64,000 nt of DNA from Odontocerum albicorne (taxonomy: Eukaryota; Arthropoda; Insecta; Trichoptera; Odontoceridae): the NCBI GenBank assembly GCA_949825065.1, contig OX463847.1:36093789-36157788 (forward strand), given 5' to 3'. Positions within the stretch are counted from its first letter, which is position 1. Each line of letters starts with the position of its first letter. Below are positions 23,003-34,040 of this stretch, one piece after another. The position numbers and the translations under genes are program-made. The notes beneath the pieces were generated by a model, which ran no database searches, had not been told where the DNA came from, and saw only the letters and a list, made by a program, of their open reading frames with translations.

Positions 23003-23128
23003 TTTTTAACCTGGCGAGTTTATTGCCATGTGGCAATCTCTTCCAACCAAACAGAAAGATGTTTTTATAGGCTCTAAGTGTTAACCAGACTGGAATCCTA
23101 TTTTAAAAAAGTCTGGGTTCCAGTGGGT
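23003..23128 (-). mobile_element. SINE-1 tail and body, head missing
   Basis: Reverse-strand tail ggcgagtttattgccatgtgg, body and the aacccagact junction are clear. It stops just before box B. Confidence 0.8.
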
Positions 23129-24472
23129 TATTGTGGGATAGAATATATTTGATAGGAATGAAGTATGAGGAAATAATTGAGAAGGGGACTGTAATGAAAT
23201 TTTGTTTAGTTATTACTTGTTTCTTAATTTAAATGTTGATTCCTTATAATTTCTAATATAACACAGTTATATCGCTGTAACCCTTTGACACATGTGCCTA
23301 AAATCTGTAACCCATTGATTTTATAAAGCGATTGGTCACATTTAATTAAATTGTTTTTAAACTCCGAGAAATTATTAAATTTAAGACATATCCTCAATTT
23401 AGCTCCTTATAAAAATAAAAATGATTTTATTTAGACAGTAATAGTAGAAATGTAAAAAAAATAAAAGGAGGGATAGAAAGAATAATGATTGTAGATAGGA
23501 TACTACTATTCCTTATATGATATAACTATCTATAGTAAGACTATAGCCGCCGAGTTTATAGTTGTTACTTTGATTTATATATACAGGGTGTCCCAAAGGG
23601 CAACGTCAAGCCGGTATCGAGGAAGAGGCCAGCTTATGAGGGTTCAGAATTAAATTTTTTTTTTTGAAAAAGCCTTATACTTTTCGAGTTATGGGCATTT
23701 CTTCGAAAATTGGAAAAGTAGCTACCCTGAGCCGAATGTTTGTATATTGTGACTAAAAATTGCCATATTTTATGATTTTAATGGTTGTATCGCAATCCTA
23801 GATAGACCTGCTATTAGTCGGAGTCAGAAATAAAACAAAAAAAAATTTGCACGTTTGAAAAAAAAAATTGTTTTTGTCCGATCATAAAAAATAATATTTT
23901 TTATCAGCCACCTTTAACTCATCATACTGTAAAAATAATGTACTACGCTTACCTGGCAAGTTACATCAAAAGTTGGCCTGTTTAGTCAGGATTTCAAAAT
24001 GGTACAATACATATCTACTACTCCTTTAAAATTAATTTTAAAACATTAATTTCTGAAATTAAAGATCGAATTCAAAAATTTTGAGCGAGACAAACGATAC
24101 GGCGGATGCACTAGTTAGAGTAATACAGCTAGTGTCTTCATTTTTGATACGTAATATCTTGTTCCTGTCAAAAATGGTGTCTTACTCTAACTCGTTCATC
24201 CGCCGTATCGTTTGTCTCGCTCAAAATTTTTGAATTTGATCTTTAATTTCAGAAATTAATGTTTTAAAATTAATTTTAAAGGAGTAGTAGATATGTATTG
24301 TACCATTTTGAAAGCCTGACTAAACAGGCCAACTTTTGATGTATTTTGCCAGGTAAGCGTAGTACATTATTTTTACAGTATAATGAGTTAAAGTTGGCTG
24401 ATAAAAAATATTATTTTTTATGATCGGACAAAAACAATTTTTTTTTCAAACGTGCAATTTTTTTTTGTTTTA

Positions 24473-25760
24473 TTAGGTGTACAAATAAGTTTCCGCCGTT
24501 TTTTATAAAAAAATGGGCATTTATTGTGAAAGAACGGAACCTCATGTTTTATTCGAAGTAGTACCCATCGCTTGCCACTACTTTTCCCCATCTTTCTGTC
24601 AGCATACGAATACCGCGTCAGTCATCATCATCATCTTTTGAGGCTATCCACGAATCGACTCAATTTTTGGTATCTTCATATGATGTGAAGTGCTGCTCAG
24701 ACAGGCCATGCGTCATCGATCAAAACAAGTGGTAATCAGAAGGAGCAATGTCTGGTGAATACAGCGGGTGGGGTAAAACTTCTCAATTGAGTGTTTCCAA
24801 ATAGGTTTTGACCGGTGCCGCAACATGTGGACTAGCATTATCATGCAGGAGAATAATTTTGTCGTGTCTGGCGTAGTAGTGGGCGCGCTTTTCCTCGAGT
24901 GCTCGACTCAATCTCATCAATTATGTTCGGTAGACAGCCCCAGCAATGGTTTCATTCGGTTTGAGCAACTCATAATACACGACACCAAGCTGATCCCACC
25001 AAATACACAACAAGAGTTTTTTTCCATGAATATTTGGCTTAGCCGTAGATGTTGAAGCATGACCAGGGGATCCCCATGATTTCTTCCTTTTTGGATTATC
25101 ATAATGGATGCATTTTTCATCACCAGTGACTATATGGTGCAGAAAACCCTTTCGTTTATGCCTGGCAAGCAGCATTTCACATGTGGAAAATTGGCATTCA
25201 AAGTTTCTCCGTGTCAGTTCATATGAATCCCAATTTCTTTGTTTTTGAATCATTCCCAATGATTTCAACCCATGTAAAATTGCTTGTTGAGTCACTCCTA
25301 ATGTAAGTGCACGTTCTTCTTGCGTTTGGCACGAATCTTGATCCAATAATACTTCCAATTCCGCGTCTTCGTACACTTTCGGCCTTCCGCTACGTTCTTT
25401 GTCTTCGATGTCAAATTCACCGTTCTTAAACTTTTGAAACCACTCACGACAACTTCTCTCACTTAAGGCAGCCTCACCATATGCTTCTACAAGCAATCGA
25501 TGCGCCTCAGCTGCAGATTTCTTCAAATTGAAGAAGTAAATCAAAAGTTCCCGCAAATGACGCTTATTCGGCTCAAAACTTGACATTTTCGAACACAAAA
25601 AAATATGTTATACTGATAAAAATTCACTAATATTTCAAGGTCATGTTGTTGACAGATGTCCAACCTTACGATAATGACATTTTACATCTGACAATTTTAA
25701 CCATAACTTACTGGTGGCGCCAACTTTTGTCAAACGGCGGTGACTTATTTGTACACCCAA
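24473..25760 (-). mobile_element. mariner element nested in the fold-back arm
   Basis: The 1288-bp element has inverted termini TTAGGTGTACAAATAAGT (left) and TTGGGTGTACAAATAAGT (right, reverse strand), flanked by TA at 24471-24472 and 25761-25762. The uninterrupted left arm of the fold-back gives the empty site (gttttatttctgactcc), proving both insertion point and TA duplication. It encodes one inactivated transposase. Confidence 0.95.
24549..25586 (-). pseudogene. mariner transposase, five in-frame stops
   Basis: From ATG (MSSFEPNKRHLREL) to TAA is exactly 346 codons, the usual mariner length, with no frameshift. The N-terminal HTH region (AYGEAALSERSCREWFQKF) is followed by the linker SGRPKVYEDAELEVLL. 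The catalytic motifs are TGDEKCIHYDNPKRKKSW (first Asp), LLHDNASPHVA (second Asp) and YSPDIAPSDYHLF (third Asp). The last two are 34 residues apart, i.e. D,D34D. Five stops (one TAA, four TGA) interrupt the second half, the first about 24921. Each could arise by a single C-to-T or G-to-A change from the codon usual in the family. A GAT repeat expands an Asp run near the end. It is therefore a dead copy killed by point mutation only. Confidence 0.93.
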
Positions 25761-26094
25761 TATTTCTGACTCCGACTAATAGCAGGTCTATCTAGGATTG
25801 CGATACAACTTTTAGAATCATAAAATATGGCAATTTTTAGTCACAATATACAAACATTCGGCTCAGGGTAGCTACTTTTACAATTTTCGAAGAAATGCCT
25901 ATAACTCGAAAAGTATAAGGCTTTTTCAAAAAAAAGTTTTTAATTCTGAACCCTCATAAGCTGGCCTCTTCCTCGATACCGGCTTGACGTTGTCCTTTGG
26001 GACACCCTGTATATATATTGTCAAGATTATTATTGGTATTGATAGTTTTAATCATAATCGATTATGTTTCATTTATATATTTTAAAGAATAAAA

Positions 26095-26282
26095 AAACAA
26101 CCTACGTGGCCTAAACGTCTCCCTCCCATCCCATTCCGTTGATACCCATTTATTTCAAAAGTTTTCAGTCTGGTTTCCATTTAAGGCATCTATAACATAT
26201 TTCTAGCTGGTTGAAAGAGGTTGCCGCATGGTAATAAACCCGCCAGGTTGTGCTGTGTTAAACGAAAGTGCAATACAATAAG
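26095..26282 (+). mobile_element. SINE-1, degenerate head
   Basis: Head caacctacgtggcctaaacg; the box B region is decayed (ccgttgatacccattt). Body tcagtctggtttccatttaa and tail gttgccgcatggtaataaac are good. Confidence 0.8.
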
Positions 26283-26534
26283 ACAGCTTATCTTTTTCTT
26301 CTTCCCCTTACAGTTTATCCTTGATCTATTTTATTTTCATAATTATTGAAATGTGGGTTGTCAGGTATCCCCCCATTTTGGTACTGTCCGGTGATCGGTT
26401 TTTTATGGTGCAACCATGATAAACTATGAGGTATCCGGGTCTCATCCATTCATTGAATGTGCCAATTTGAAACACGACTACGTTACCACGTTAAAATAGT
26501 GGGCACGTTAAAATGTATAGTGGGCCACGTTAAA

Positions 26535-26592
26535 ATATGAGGCGGGCCGTATATGGCCAGTGGGCTGTAATTTGCCCAGGACTGGTTATGAG
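26535..26592. mobile_element. hAT-like right terminal remnant
   Basis: The end reads gggccgtatatggccagtgg, then gggctgtaatttgcccagga. The reverse complement (cctgggcaaattacagccca) resembles the common hAT terminus CAGGCCTGGGCAAACTACGG. No left end was found. Confidence 0.5.
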
Positions 26593-26599
26593 AGAAAAC

Positions 26600-27320
26600 T
26601 CGTCTGAAGGGACTATTACATGTATAAAATGTAATTAAACGGGAAAATTTAATTTTCATTGAGAAACGCGAAACATGTGATTATTATTAATTTTAGCCAT
26701 TCCAGACAAAATTTCTGAGTCAACAAAATATTAACTCAACCATTTTTAAATATTAAAGCTAATCTTATACCAAACAATAAATTGAAGCTTCCAAAATATA
26801 TTTTCAAGACTGTGATTTCTCGAATTAACAATTGTGCTATCTTGAAGATTAGATTTAATGCTTCGTACGATGTTCAATTTAACAAAGTTCCATTTGTAGG
26901 TTGGGTTGAATAACGATAATCACACCTCATTAAAAGGTAGTAGAGTAGAATTTATCTTTTGAACAGAAAAGCGGAGTGTTAACTTAAGTAACTGACGTGT
27001 TGTTCTAATGTTGTTGCTTTTCCTGGTTAACGATAAAATGTATAAGTATTGTACATATTTATTAACCAATAGAAAAATGTAATCGTACAGGTGCAAATTA
27101 AAAAAAAATGGTTTCAATTACACACTCGTAATTGAACATGAGCTGTAAATAATCACTTGTGTAAAAAGAGGTAAAATGCTATCGTAACATTGCTTAATAG
27201 TCGGAAAGGTTGAGTAAAAACTTTTGCCATAATCCACTAATTTGAAGATATAACTCACTTGACCCATGACATCGACTTTAATTTTAGTCAATGTCAAAAA
27301 TATCCAGGTGTTTTAGAGCG
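26600..27320. other. AT-rich stretch, nothing recognised
   Basis: No assignable gene or element. Confidence 0.4.
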
Positions 27321-27324
27321 TCCG

Positions 27325-27420
27325 CTTACATCAACGATTTCCAATCAGGGTTCCGCGGAATACTAGGATTCCCCGAGTCTAATATGGGATTTCACCAGAA
27401 TTTTCAAAAGCGTTAAAAAT
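27325..27420. mobile_element. Possible hAT-like end
   Basis: The phrase aacgatttccaatcagggtt followed by ccgcggaatactaggattcc is of the kind seen at hAT ends (..GTTTCCAANC..GGTTCCGCGG). The partner end is not evident. Confidence 0.3.
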
Positions 27421-27639
27421 CGTATAATTGTTTTGTTGGTAGTAATTAGTAGATAAAAAAACGCAAAAATTCTAGAAATATTTTATATTATGTACGAGTT
27501 AATTATCATTTATTTGCACTAATGCTTTATACTTATATTTTGTAGTGTTTTTTATACGCCTGTTTTTTTATTCGTATGGCACCTTTCTACATATCGGAAC
27601 AGGGGATTCGGGCGTGTTGATCAAGAAATAATATTGATT

Positions 27640-27895
27640 TCGGCCCCATTAATCAAGGATTCGGGCTTCAAACCACTGGAGTATAAAACCCACAGTTCAT
27701 CATTGCACGTGTTGTCAATACTACTCTGCACGTGAAGAAGAAACAATACTCGCACAAGTCTAGCACGTTATAAGACGAACTGTTTCACTAGACTTGGACT
27801 TTTTTAAATTTTTTTTCGGGTACCATCAGGTAACCAACCCGATACCTTCGGGAGGAAGTCAAATGTCTTACTAAATAGGACACAGAGGTCATTAA
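27640..27895 (-). mobile_element. SINE-2 copy
   Basis: Same order as 3840-4085: head with gacctctgtgtcctatttag, a box B region around atcgggttggttacctgatg, then the SINE-2 body with a cactggagt-type block near its far end. More diverged than copy 1. Confidence 0.6.
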
Positions 27896-28127
27896 CCCTT
27901 GTGAAACATAATACGTGTAAGCCAGGTTCTCTCAGATTTAACGAAATATTTTAATTGTTCCTCCAAATATACATAAAGGGTTGGAGACTACTGGAGTAAG
28001 TAATGTGAAAATTGAGATTTATGTCTCTTGTTTTGTTTTCAATTCTTTAACAATAATTGAAAAAAAATGCAGACAAATAATTTATTGGCTTACTTTTTTT
28101 TTATGTTATGCACTACCATATAATTTA

Positions 28128-28480
28128 ATAGGTTGTCCCAAAAGTAATTTCGTAACATTTAAACGAAAAACTGCGCCAAATGCTCATGTACGGTGGTTTT
28201 AGATATTTTTAGTATCTAGGTAATCTATCGTGACGTAGAACGTTGGTTATTCTCGATTAAAGCGTTGATTTGGCCATCATCAGTTATAATCGGTCTTCCA
28301 GAGAAGACACTGTGCTTGAATTGTCTTATGTAAAAAAATCATCAAAACTGAAAAAAAACAACTTATTTTGTTGTAGCTTCAAAATTACGGGGAAACTGCG
28401 GGGTGAATCCATGCTATGTGTACACAGATCACAACTTTATAGATATGGATTTTCATAGAAAGTTTTGTTTATTAATTATG
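28128..28480 (-). pseudogene. mariner relic, deleted
   Basis: The left boundary taggttgtcccaaaagtaat looks like a mariner terminus at a TA. Minus-strand residues GRPIITDDGQINALIENNQR and ILKISKTTVHEHLAQF are the second HTH module of the DNA-binding domain. The sequence jumps from there to AT-rich DNA, so most of the element, including the catalytic domain, is gone. Related to the relic at 16930-17274. Confidence 0.7.
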
Positions 28481-28904
28481 ATGGGGAACGCCACAGATTG
28501 TGGGGCTGGCGCATCCATCGAATTTATGAATAGGGGGCGATTGAATAATCTCTATCCTTGTGATCACAGCTTTTAATAATTCTTCCGTTTCGTTGCATCG
28601 TGGAGTACAATCGAAAATTATTTCTATGGCAACTAATTTTGGGAAATCATTTTATGTAGAGATTAGATAAATCGATATTTTTATCAATCGATTAAGGTTT
28701 AGTTAATGTTTTGTGATTTGAGATATAATAATTTGTTGCTTTTTTAGCATCTTCAAAAATGATACGCATCAATAAAGCACACAATATTTACCATATCACA
28801 ATAATTAAATTATCATGGTATATTTATCGACAGATTTAATTAAAAGATACGTGAGTTAATTCATACTTGTTCTTATTTAAATTTATTTATTCATTTAAAT
28901 ACTT

Positions 28905-29620
28905 TGTTGTGTAATGCCCAATTTGGCGGGTCTATTGCCAAATGGCTCTCTCCAAATCTCTTTTCACCCACCAGAAAATTGTTCAACAATTCAGTTTCCA
29001 GTGTTGGGCACTTTAAAGCTTAATACTCGTAATACGATAGTAAAATAATGAAAGACAAAATTGTTAAATAAAAAGTAGACAGGAATCGTTCGATGATTTA
29101 AATATGACAAATATAATAATTTTATCTGCGGCTAAGGCAAAGGAAGGGATAATGGAAGAACCAGGAAACAAATTACGTCACTAAAGGGAAATATAACGCT
29201 TTTTGAGTCGCTGTTTGAAACACGCCATCGACGTAGTGAGTCTTATGTTAAATGGCAGCTGGTTCCAGAGCCTTACGCCATGGGCAGTATATTTAGGTGA
29301 CACTGTTGCCGGGAATGGAGGCATAACCTGTCAATTAAAATGAATGCTGCCAGCGGTTTCTTTAACAATATGTTAAAAAGGCCATGTGATACCTCTTTTT
29401 TCACCTCCTACGGGCGCGTGTGTGCATACAAGAAGAGTGCATGAAATTCTAGAATGGCGGCGAGGGTACCAATAGCTGGGATCTGCGAGACGGTCCGGAA
29501 GGAGCTGGGTCTTTGCTAGAACTTGACTAAGTCAATCTGTTTACAGGCATTCACTTAAAAGTTAGAATCCAACTCTGGTCGACAACTGTTTTCTGCGGTA
29601 GACGATCGGGACCGATCTGG
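28905..29620 (-). pseudogene. L-F LINE C-terminus and 3' tail
   Basis: The clearest L-F ending. Minus-strand frame AHGVRLWNQLPFNIRLTTSM then ACFKQRLKKRYISL to a TAG at about 29181. This is the terminal LWNQLPxxIR block of CR1-type LINE proteins. Upstream residues to about 29600 are frameshifted. Downstream, 28918-28975 carries the shared tail (ggcgggtctattgccaaatgg, as in SINE-1). An octamer TACTCGTA sits in the 3' UTR at 29024-29031. Confidence 0.75.
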
Positions 29621-31118
29621 GAAATATATTGGGTTCAAATCTCACGAGGCTTGCAAAACGAGACACACACAGACTTTACTTAACCCAGAGTAACCAACGG
29701 CCGAAAAGGTACTTCCTGAAATCACTGACACAGTACACTTCATGTAAAACATCAAATCTTCACAAGCATAGAACGAATTCATCTTTCAGGTTGGGAGGCT
29801 TCTCAGAGTTTAGTCTGCATATTACCTTACCATTTAACATCTGTATCTTACTGAGTTTGCTATATGATATATTACCATGGCTAATATAGAATACTTCGCA
29901 GTTTTGAGAACATATACAGTAGGCTATATGACAAATAAGACGGATTGTCTTTGGGCGCAGCACAGTCAATAACCATTACAATAAAGGCGAGGCGTTGAAG
30001 GAAGTTGGGTAACGTATCAAGGACACCGCGAGGTAGCTGATCAAACCTACACATATACCATACACTGATGGAACGATACGGAGATTCGTAGTCTTGAACT
30101 AACATTTAGTAGAAGGACGTGAATTGCTGGGCTGTGAATTGACCTGGATTTAGGCGTTTTATGGGCATATGTTCCTGATAGAAGTTATAGGCTGTTGATG
30201 ATTTATTTGTATTTATTTATTTATTTAATTAACGACACAACATTGTCTTTATATACAAATGAACATGTGACAGGTTATAAAGTACTTAAAGTTATTGACG
30301 AATAATACAAAACTTTATCTTAAACTAACATGAAGATACAAAAAGCAGTAGGAATAATAAATTACAGTCATTGCTTTAAAATTATTTAATAATTATATGT
30401 ATATTTAAGTTCAATATATGTTATGTATGTATACTACAAAATATTACCAAACTTCACCAAGCAGACTTACTTAATTGTCGAAGACTTATTTTATAGAGGT
30501 AAAGAACTCAGATTTGTTTTTAGTGGAATAACGCATACATAGAACAAATATTGAATTTTTTGAGAATTTTGTTGGAATTTTATGGATAGATATTGAAATA
30601 TAGAAAACACATGACCTCATTAGTAAAACGAGATGCATGTTGCTTTGCATAATTAAAACCTTCCTACATGTTGATGCAGGGTTACTCAACTCCAGAGGCA
30701 AAGTATTGTCCTTAATGTTTTGTTTATGGTTTTGCTTATGATGATGTTCATTGTATTAATGACTTAGTTAAAAGTAAGTAATGTGTTAGAATTGTACGTA
30801 TAAGATTTCTCATAAACCGATTGGGAAACATCCGTAAAACAAAGTTTAAATAGGATTGATAAGCATTTTATTGGTAGAGTTTAGATTACAATAATTTGTG
30901 ACATCGCCCTTGAGATGAAACACTATAAATGATAATGATAGAATCTCTCGCAATTGGGAAATAGTTTTAGGCATCCTATGGATGGATGACGCCTTGTGTG
31001 TACCATATATAACATAAATGATTGAATTTCATATATAAAATACATAATTTTAAGAAAATATCTATTAATTTAAAAAAATCCAGCCAGTGTGCAGAATAAT
31101 ATGCAACACAAGCTATTT
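29620..31118. other. Unassigned stretch with small frames
   Basis: Several frames of 70-90 codons are present (29629-29889 plus, 29881-30105 minus, 30486-30701 minus). None has a motif I recognise. The (TTTA)n run at 30207-30228, followed by a cacaacattg stretch, looks like the reversed 3' end of a further LINE, so the 29.9-30.7 kb region may be an unrecognised LINE remnant. Confidence 0.35.
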
Positions 31119-31120
31119 GA

Positions 31121-31310
31121 CAACCTTCGTGGCCTAGTTGGTAATAAGTCTGTATTTTAACCCGGGGGTTGTGATTATAAAAATCTAGTCTAGTCTGGTT
31201 TTCATTTCAAACCTCTAACATCTTTCTGGTTGGCTGGAAGAAAATTCCATATGGCTATTATCATCTCAAGTTGTACTGAATACAACGAATGTGTAATAAA
31301 ATTCAATACA
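31121..31310 (+). mobile_element. SINE-1 copy, tail to tail with the next
   Basis: Head caaccttcgtggcctagttg, decayed box B, body ctagtctggttttcatttca, tail ggaagaaaattccatatggc and gtactgaatacaacgaatgt. Together with 31371-31561 it forms a tail-to-tail inverted SINE pair about 60 bp apart. Confidence 0.8.
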
Positions 31311-31370
31311 AACCATAATTTTACAAAATGTCCAAAATTATATAACAAAAACAGTTGAATTATTGTATAA

Positions 31371-31561
31371 TATTTTCGTTGTATACAATACAACCTGGCG
31401 GGTTTATTGCCATATGGCAATTTGTTCCAATCAACCAGAATTTGTTTAAGAAGTTTAAAGTGAAAACCAGACATTTATAAAATATCTGGGTTACAGCGAG
31501 ACTCGAGACCGCGTCCTTTGGGTCAGAAGAGAGGCGTCTTACCAATTAGGTCACGAAGGTT
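31371..31561 (-). mobile_element. SINE-1 copy, inverted partner
   Basis: Full order on the minus strand: head aaccttcgtgacctaattgg, decayed box B around ctcgagtctcgctg, body gtctggttttcactttaaac, and tail gcgggtttattgccatatgg (as read on plus). Confidence 0.82.
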
Positions 31562-31564
31562 TAT

Positions 31565-32440
31565 AGTTCAACAAAAAAACATAAAACATTATTGGTCATA
31601 ATTCGAGTATTATATTATATAATATATATTGTATATATACGAGTAGATACCAAAAAAAATATGTTGAGAAAAAAAATCTAATATTGAAGATTGATCAAGT
31701 ATTAAAGATTATAAATTGATTAATGTAAAACACTTTAGATTTCTTTCTTTTCGTGGAATAGGATTTGTATAATTAACAAGAAATCTAATTATTTTTTAAT
31801 TCTATTGATTTAACTAAAATTCACAGGGGTGTTTAAATTGGCTTAGCATAAAAAAATTAATAATTCAAATTGAGTCACATCTTTCCTTTGAGGTAATCAA
31901 AAAAGTTAGGTAAATTTTGAGTTTACAGAAATCTACAGGGAAAAATTGAATTACCATTAACGACCGTGAAAGTTTAAGAAGTTTATTATAAAGTTTAATT
32001 GACTCGAAGCTTACAGAAGCGATTTTGGTATGATTAAGTTTATACCAATATTATAATGCGATGGCAATAACAGGTTAATCGTTTAAAAAGTTCAAATTAA
32101 ATTGATTAGTGATGGGTATCATTTTAATACTCTGTGATTAAGATAATTTATAGTTAATGTAAATCTATTTGTTTTTTAATTTTTCTTTACCTTAAGTTAG
32201 ATTTGTGGTCTATGATCATCTGGACTGTCTCTCTTAAGATGTTGACTATCGATTCTCCTTCTAATTTTTTGCAAAGCTTCTTGTGGGATGACTGCATGCA
32301 TTTACTCTTGTGCTATCCATCTGTTTTATATGGCCTCGCAAGTGTCTTCTGCGATTTCTTACCCATCTCGTAATATCTTATACACAAATTGCTCGGGCAC
32401 AGAAGTTTTTTAACTCTACATTTAAGTATTTTGCATGCAA
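31565..32440. other. AT-rich stretch, nothing recognised
   Basis: No assignable content apart from one TACGAGTA octamer at 31638-31645. Confidence 0.4.
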
Positions 32441-32443
32441 TGA

Positions 32444-32918
32444 CTTCCATTTCATTTGTTGATTTCCATTTTATTTGTTCAAAGTTGATCAATGTTTCCA
32501 TTCCATTTGTTCGAGGTTGATCAATGTTTCCATTCCATTTGTTCGAGGTTGATCAAGGTTTCCATTTAATTTGTTCAAGGTTGATCAATGTTTCCATTCC
32601 ATTTGTTCAATGTTGATCAATGTTTCCATTTCATTTGTTCAAAGTTGACGACCTCCGTGGCCTGGTGGTAAGACGCTTGTCTACTGGTCCGGAGGTTGCG
32701 GGTTCGATACCCGCTGGAACCCAATTTCATTTTAAATGGGATTCCAGTCTGGTTTTCACTTAGGACTCCCATTAAACATCTTTCTGGTTGGTTGGAAGAG
32801 ATTGCCACATGGCAACAAACTCGCCAGGTTAAATAAAACAAAAAGTTGATCAATGTTTCCATTTCATTTGTTTAAGGTTTCCATTTCATTTGTTCAAGGT
32901 TTCCATTTTATTTGTTCT
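32444..32918. repeat. 32-bp minisatellite split by a SINE
   Basis: Units of tttccattccatttgttcga plus ggttgatcaatg repeat about six times before 32646 and about three times (some shortened) after 32843. The SINE-1 at 32647-32842 sits between, so the array predates the insertion. Confidence 0.88.
32647..32842 (+). mobile_element. SINE-1, best full-length copy
   Basis: Reference copy for the family: cgacctccgtggcctggtgg, box B tgcgggttcgatacccgctg, body with gattccagtctggttttcac, tail gagattgccacatggcaaca, ending ccaggttaaataaaac. The preceding aaagttga recurs after the element, consistent with an 8-bp target duplication drawn from the host minisatellite. Intact box A and B make it the youngest-looking copy here. 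Confidence 0.92.
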
Positions 32919-32919
32919 C

Positions 32920-33680
32920 AGCGTACTTTTAGTTTTTGTTATATCTTCTTTTGACTCTATTCCAAAAGTCATGCATTATTGGTCTCAGACAAGCTTTGTA
33001 AGTTTTACCTTACTGTTTATTCTCGTGTATTTATTATTCCAGACTACATCTTTTAGTCTTCCGGAGACATAAGCGGTTTTGTTTGTTGGTCTCCTATTTC
33101 GGTGTGGAGACTAATCACTGTAGCTGAGCCAATTAACACCCAGATATTAGATCTCCATCACTTTATCAATAGTTTTTTTTATTATCATTAACCTTTAATT
33201 ACGATATTGTATTAAGAGTTCTTGACCGAAGGTAGACAAATTACTTAACCTACCTTGGATTGCTTTACAGTGCTAGGACAAGGGTGAGGTAATCCGGGCA
33301 CTGCCCCCAAGCATTATATCTGAAGTTTGCCCAAAATCGATCGACAAAAAAGGAAAGGGTAAAAATTATCAAAAACTATAGAAATACACTGTACACCAGA
33401 AATGAAACATTAAGATTATTAAAAATAAAATAACATATAGGAAATTAAAATTAAGTTAGTTCTTAGTTATAATACATAAATAAGATTAGTTCTTAAGTTT
33501 GTATAAAGGTACAGACAGCCTTTGACAAATTTTTGTGTTACATTTTAATACTTTATTCAATAAAATAATACAATAATAAACAACTTTGTACATCATAAAA
33601 AAATACTTACCGAGTACGTTCCTGTTATAGTTAGAACGTAACGCATATGGTTTGACTTTTGTACTATACTTGGGAAAATG
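32920..33680. other. Nothing recognised
   Basis: AT-rich with a patch near 33240-33310 lacking identifiable motifs. Confidence 0.4.
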
Positions 33681-33686
33681 TAAAAT

Positions 33687-34008
33687 GGTTCCTGTGACGT
33701 TTGAAACGTCATGTCTGAAAGGGATGGGGTAAAATCGTTTTTTTTACAAATCGAATAGTTTTTTATAAATCTATAAATTGTTTTTCTCTAAACTGACGTT
33801 TTAATTCCTAATTTTCATTATATTGACTTTCTAATGTATTGTATGATTTGTATCTATCTTTAAATATATGTTTATGGATTTCGTGGGGATGGATAGTCAT
33901 TTGAATGATTTGTGCGACCACGTAACTTGCTTCATTTACTTTTGTCTGGTTGGTTGGAAGAGATTGCCGCCTGGCAATAAGCCCGCCAGATTGTATTGCA
34001 ATAAAAGT

Positions 34009-34040
<32 letters not shown>

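Larger units (their letters stand above)
23582..26012. mobile_element. Long fold-back DNA element with ~560-bp arms
   Basis: The ends read tacagggtgtcccaaaggg and, on the other strand, tacagggtgtcccaaaggac, and sit in TA-rich flanks. The left arm runs 23582 to about 24155. The right arm runs about 24165 to 24472 and continues from 25763 to 26012, because a mariner (24473-25760) is inserted in it. Pairing is nearly perfect (for example cgtcaagccggtatcgagga on both arms) with only a short central loop. No coding capacity of its own is visible. The TA-flanked CAGGGTGTCCC ends suggest a Tc1/mariner-superfamily foldback. Confidence 0.9.

Noticed and set aside
32650..32725. tRNA gene at the SINE-1 head
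   Set aside because: tRNA-like promoter boxes only; repeated many times with the same body and tail, so it is a SINE head.
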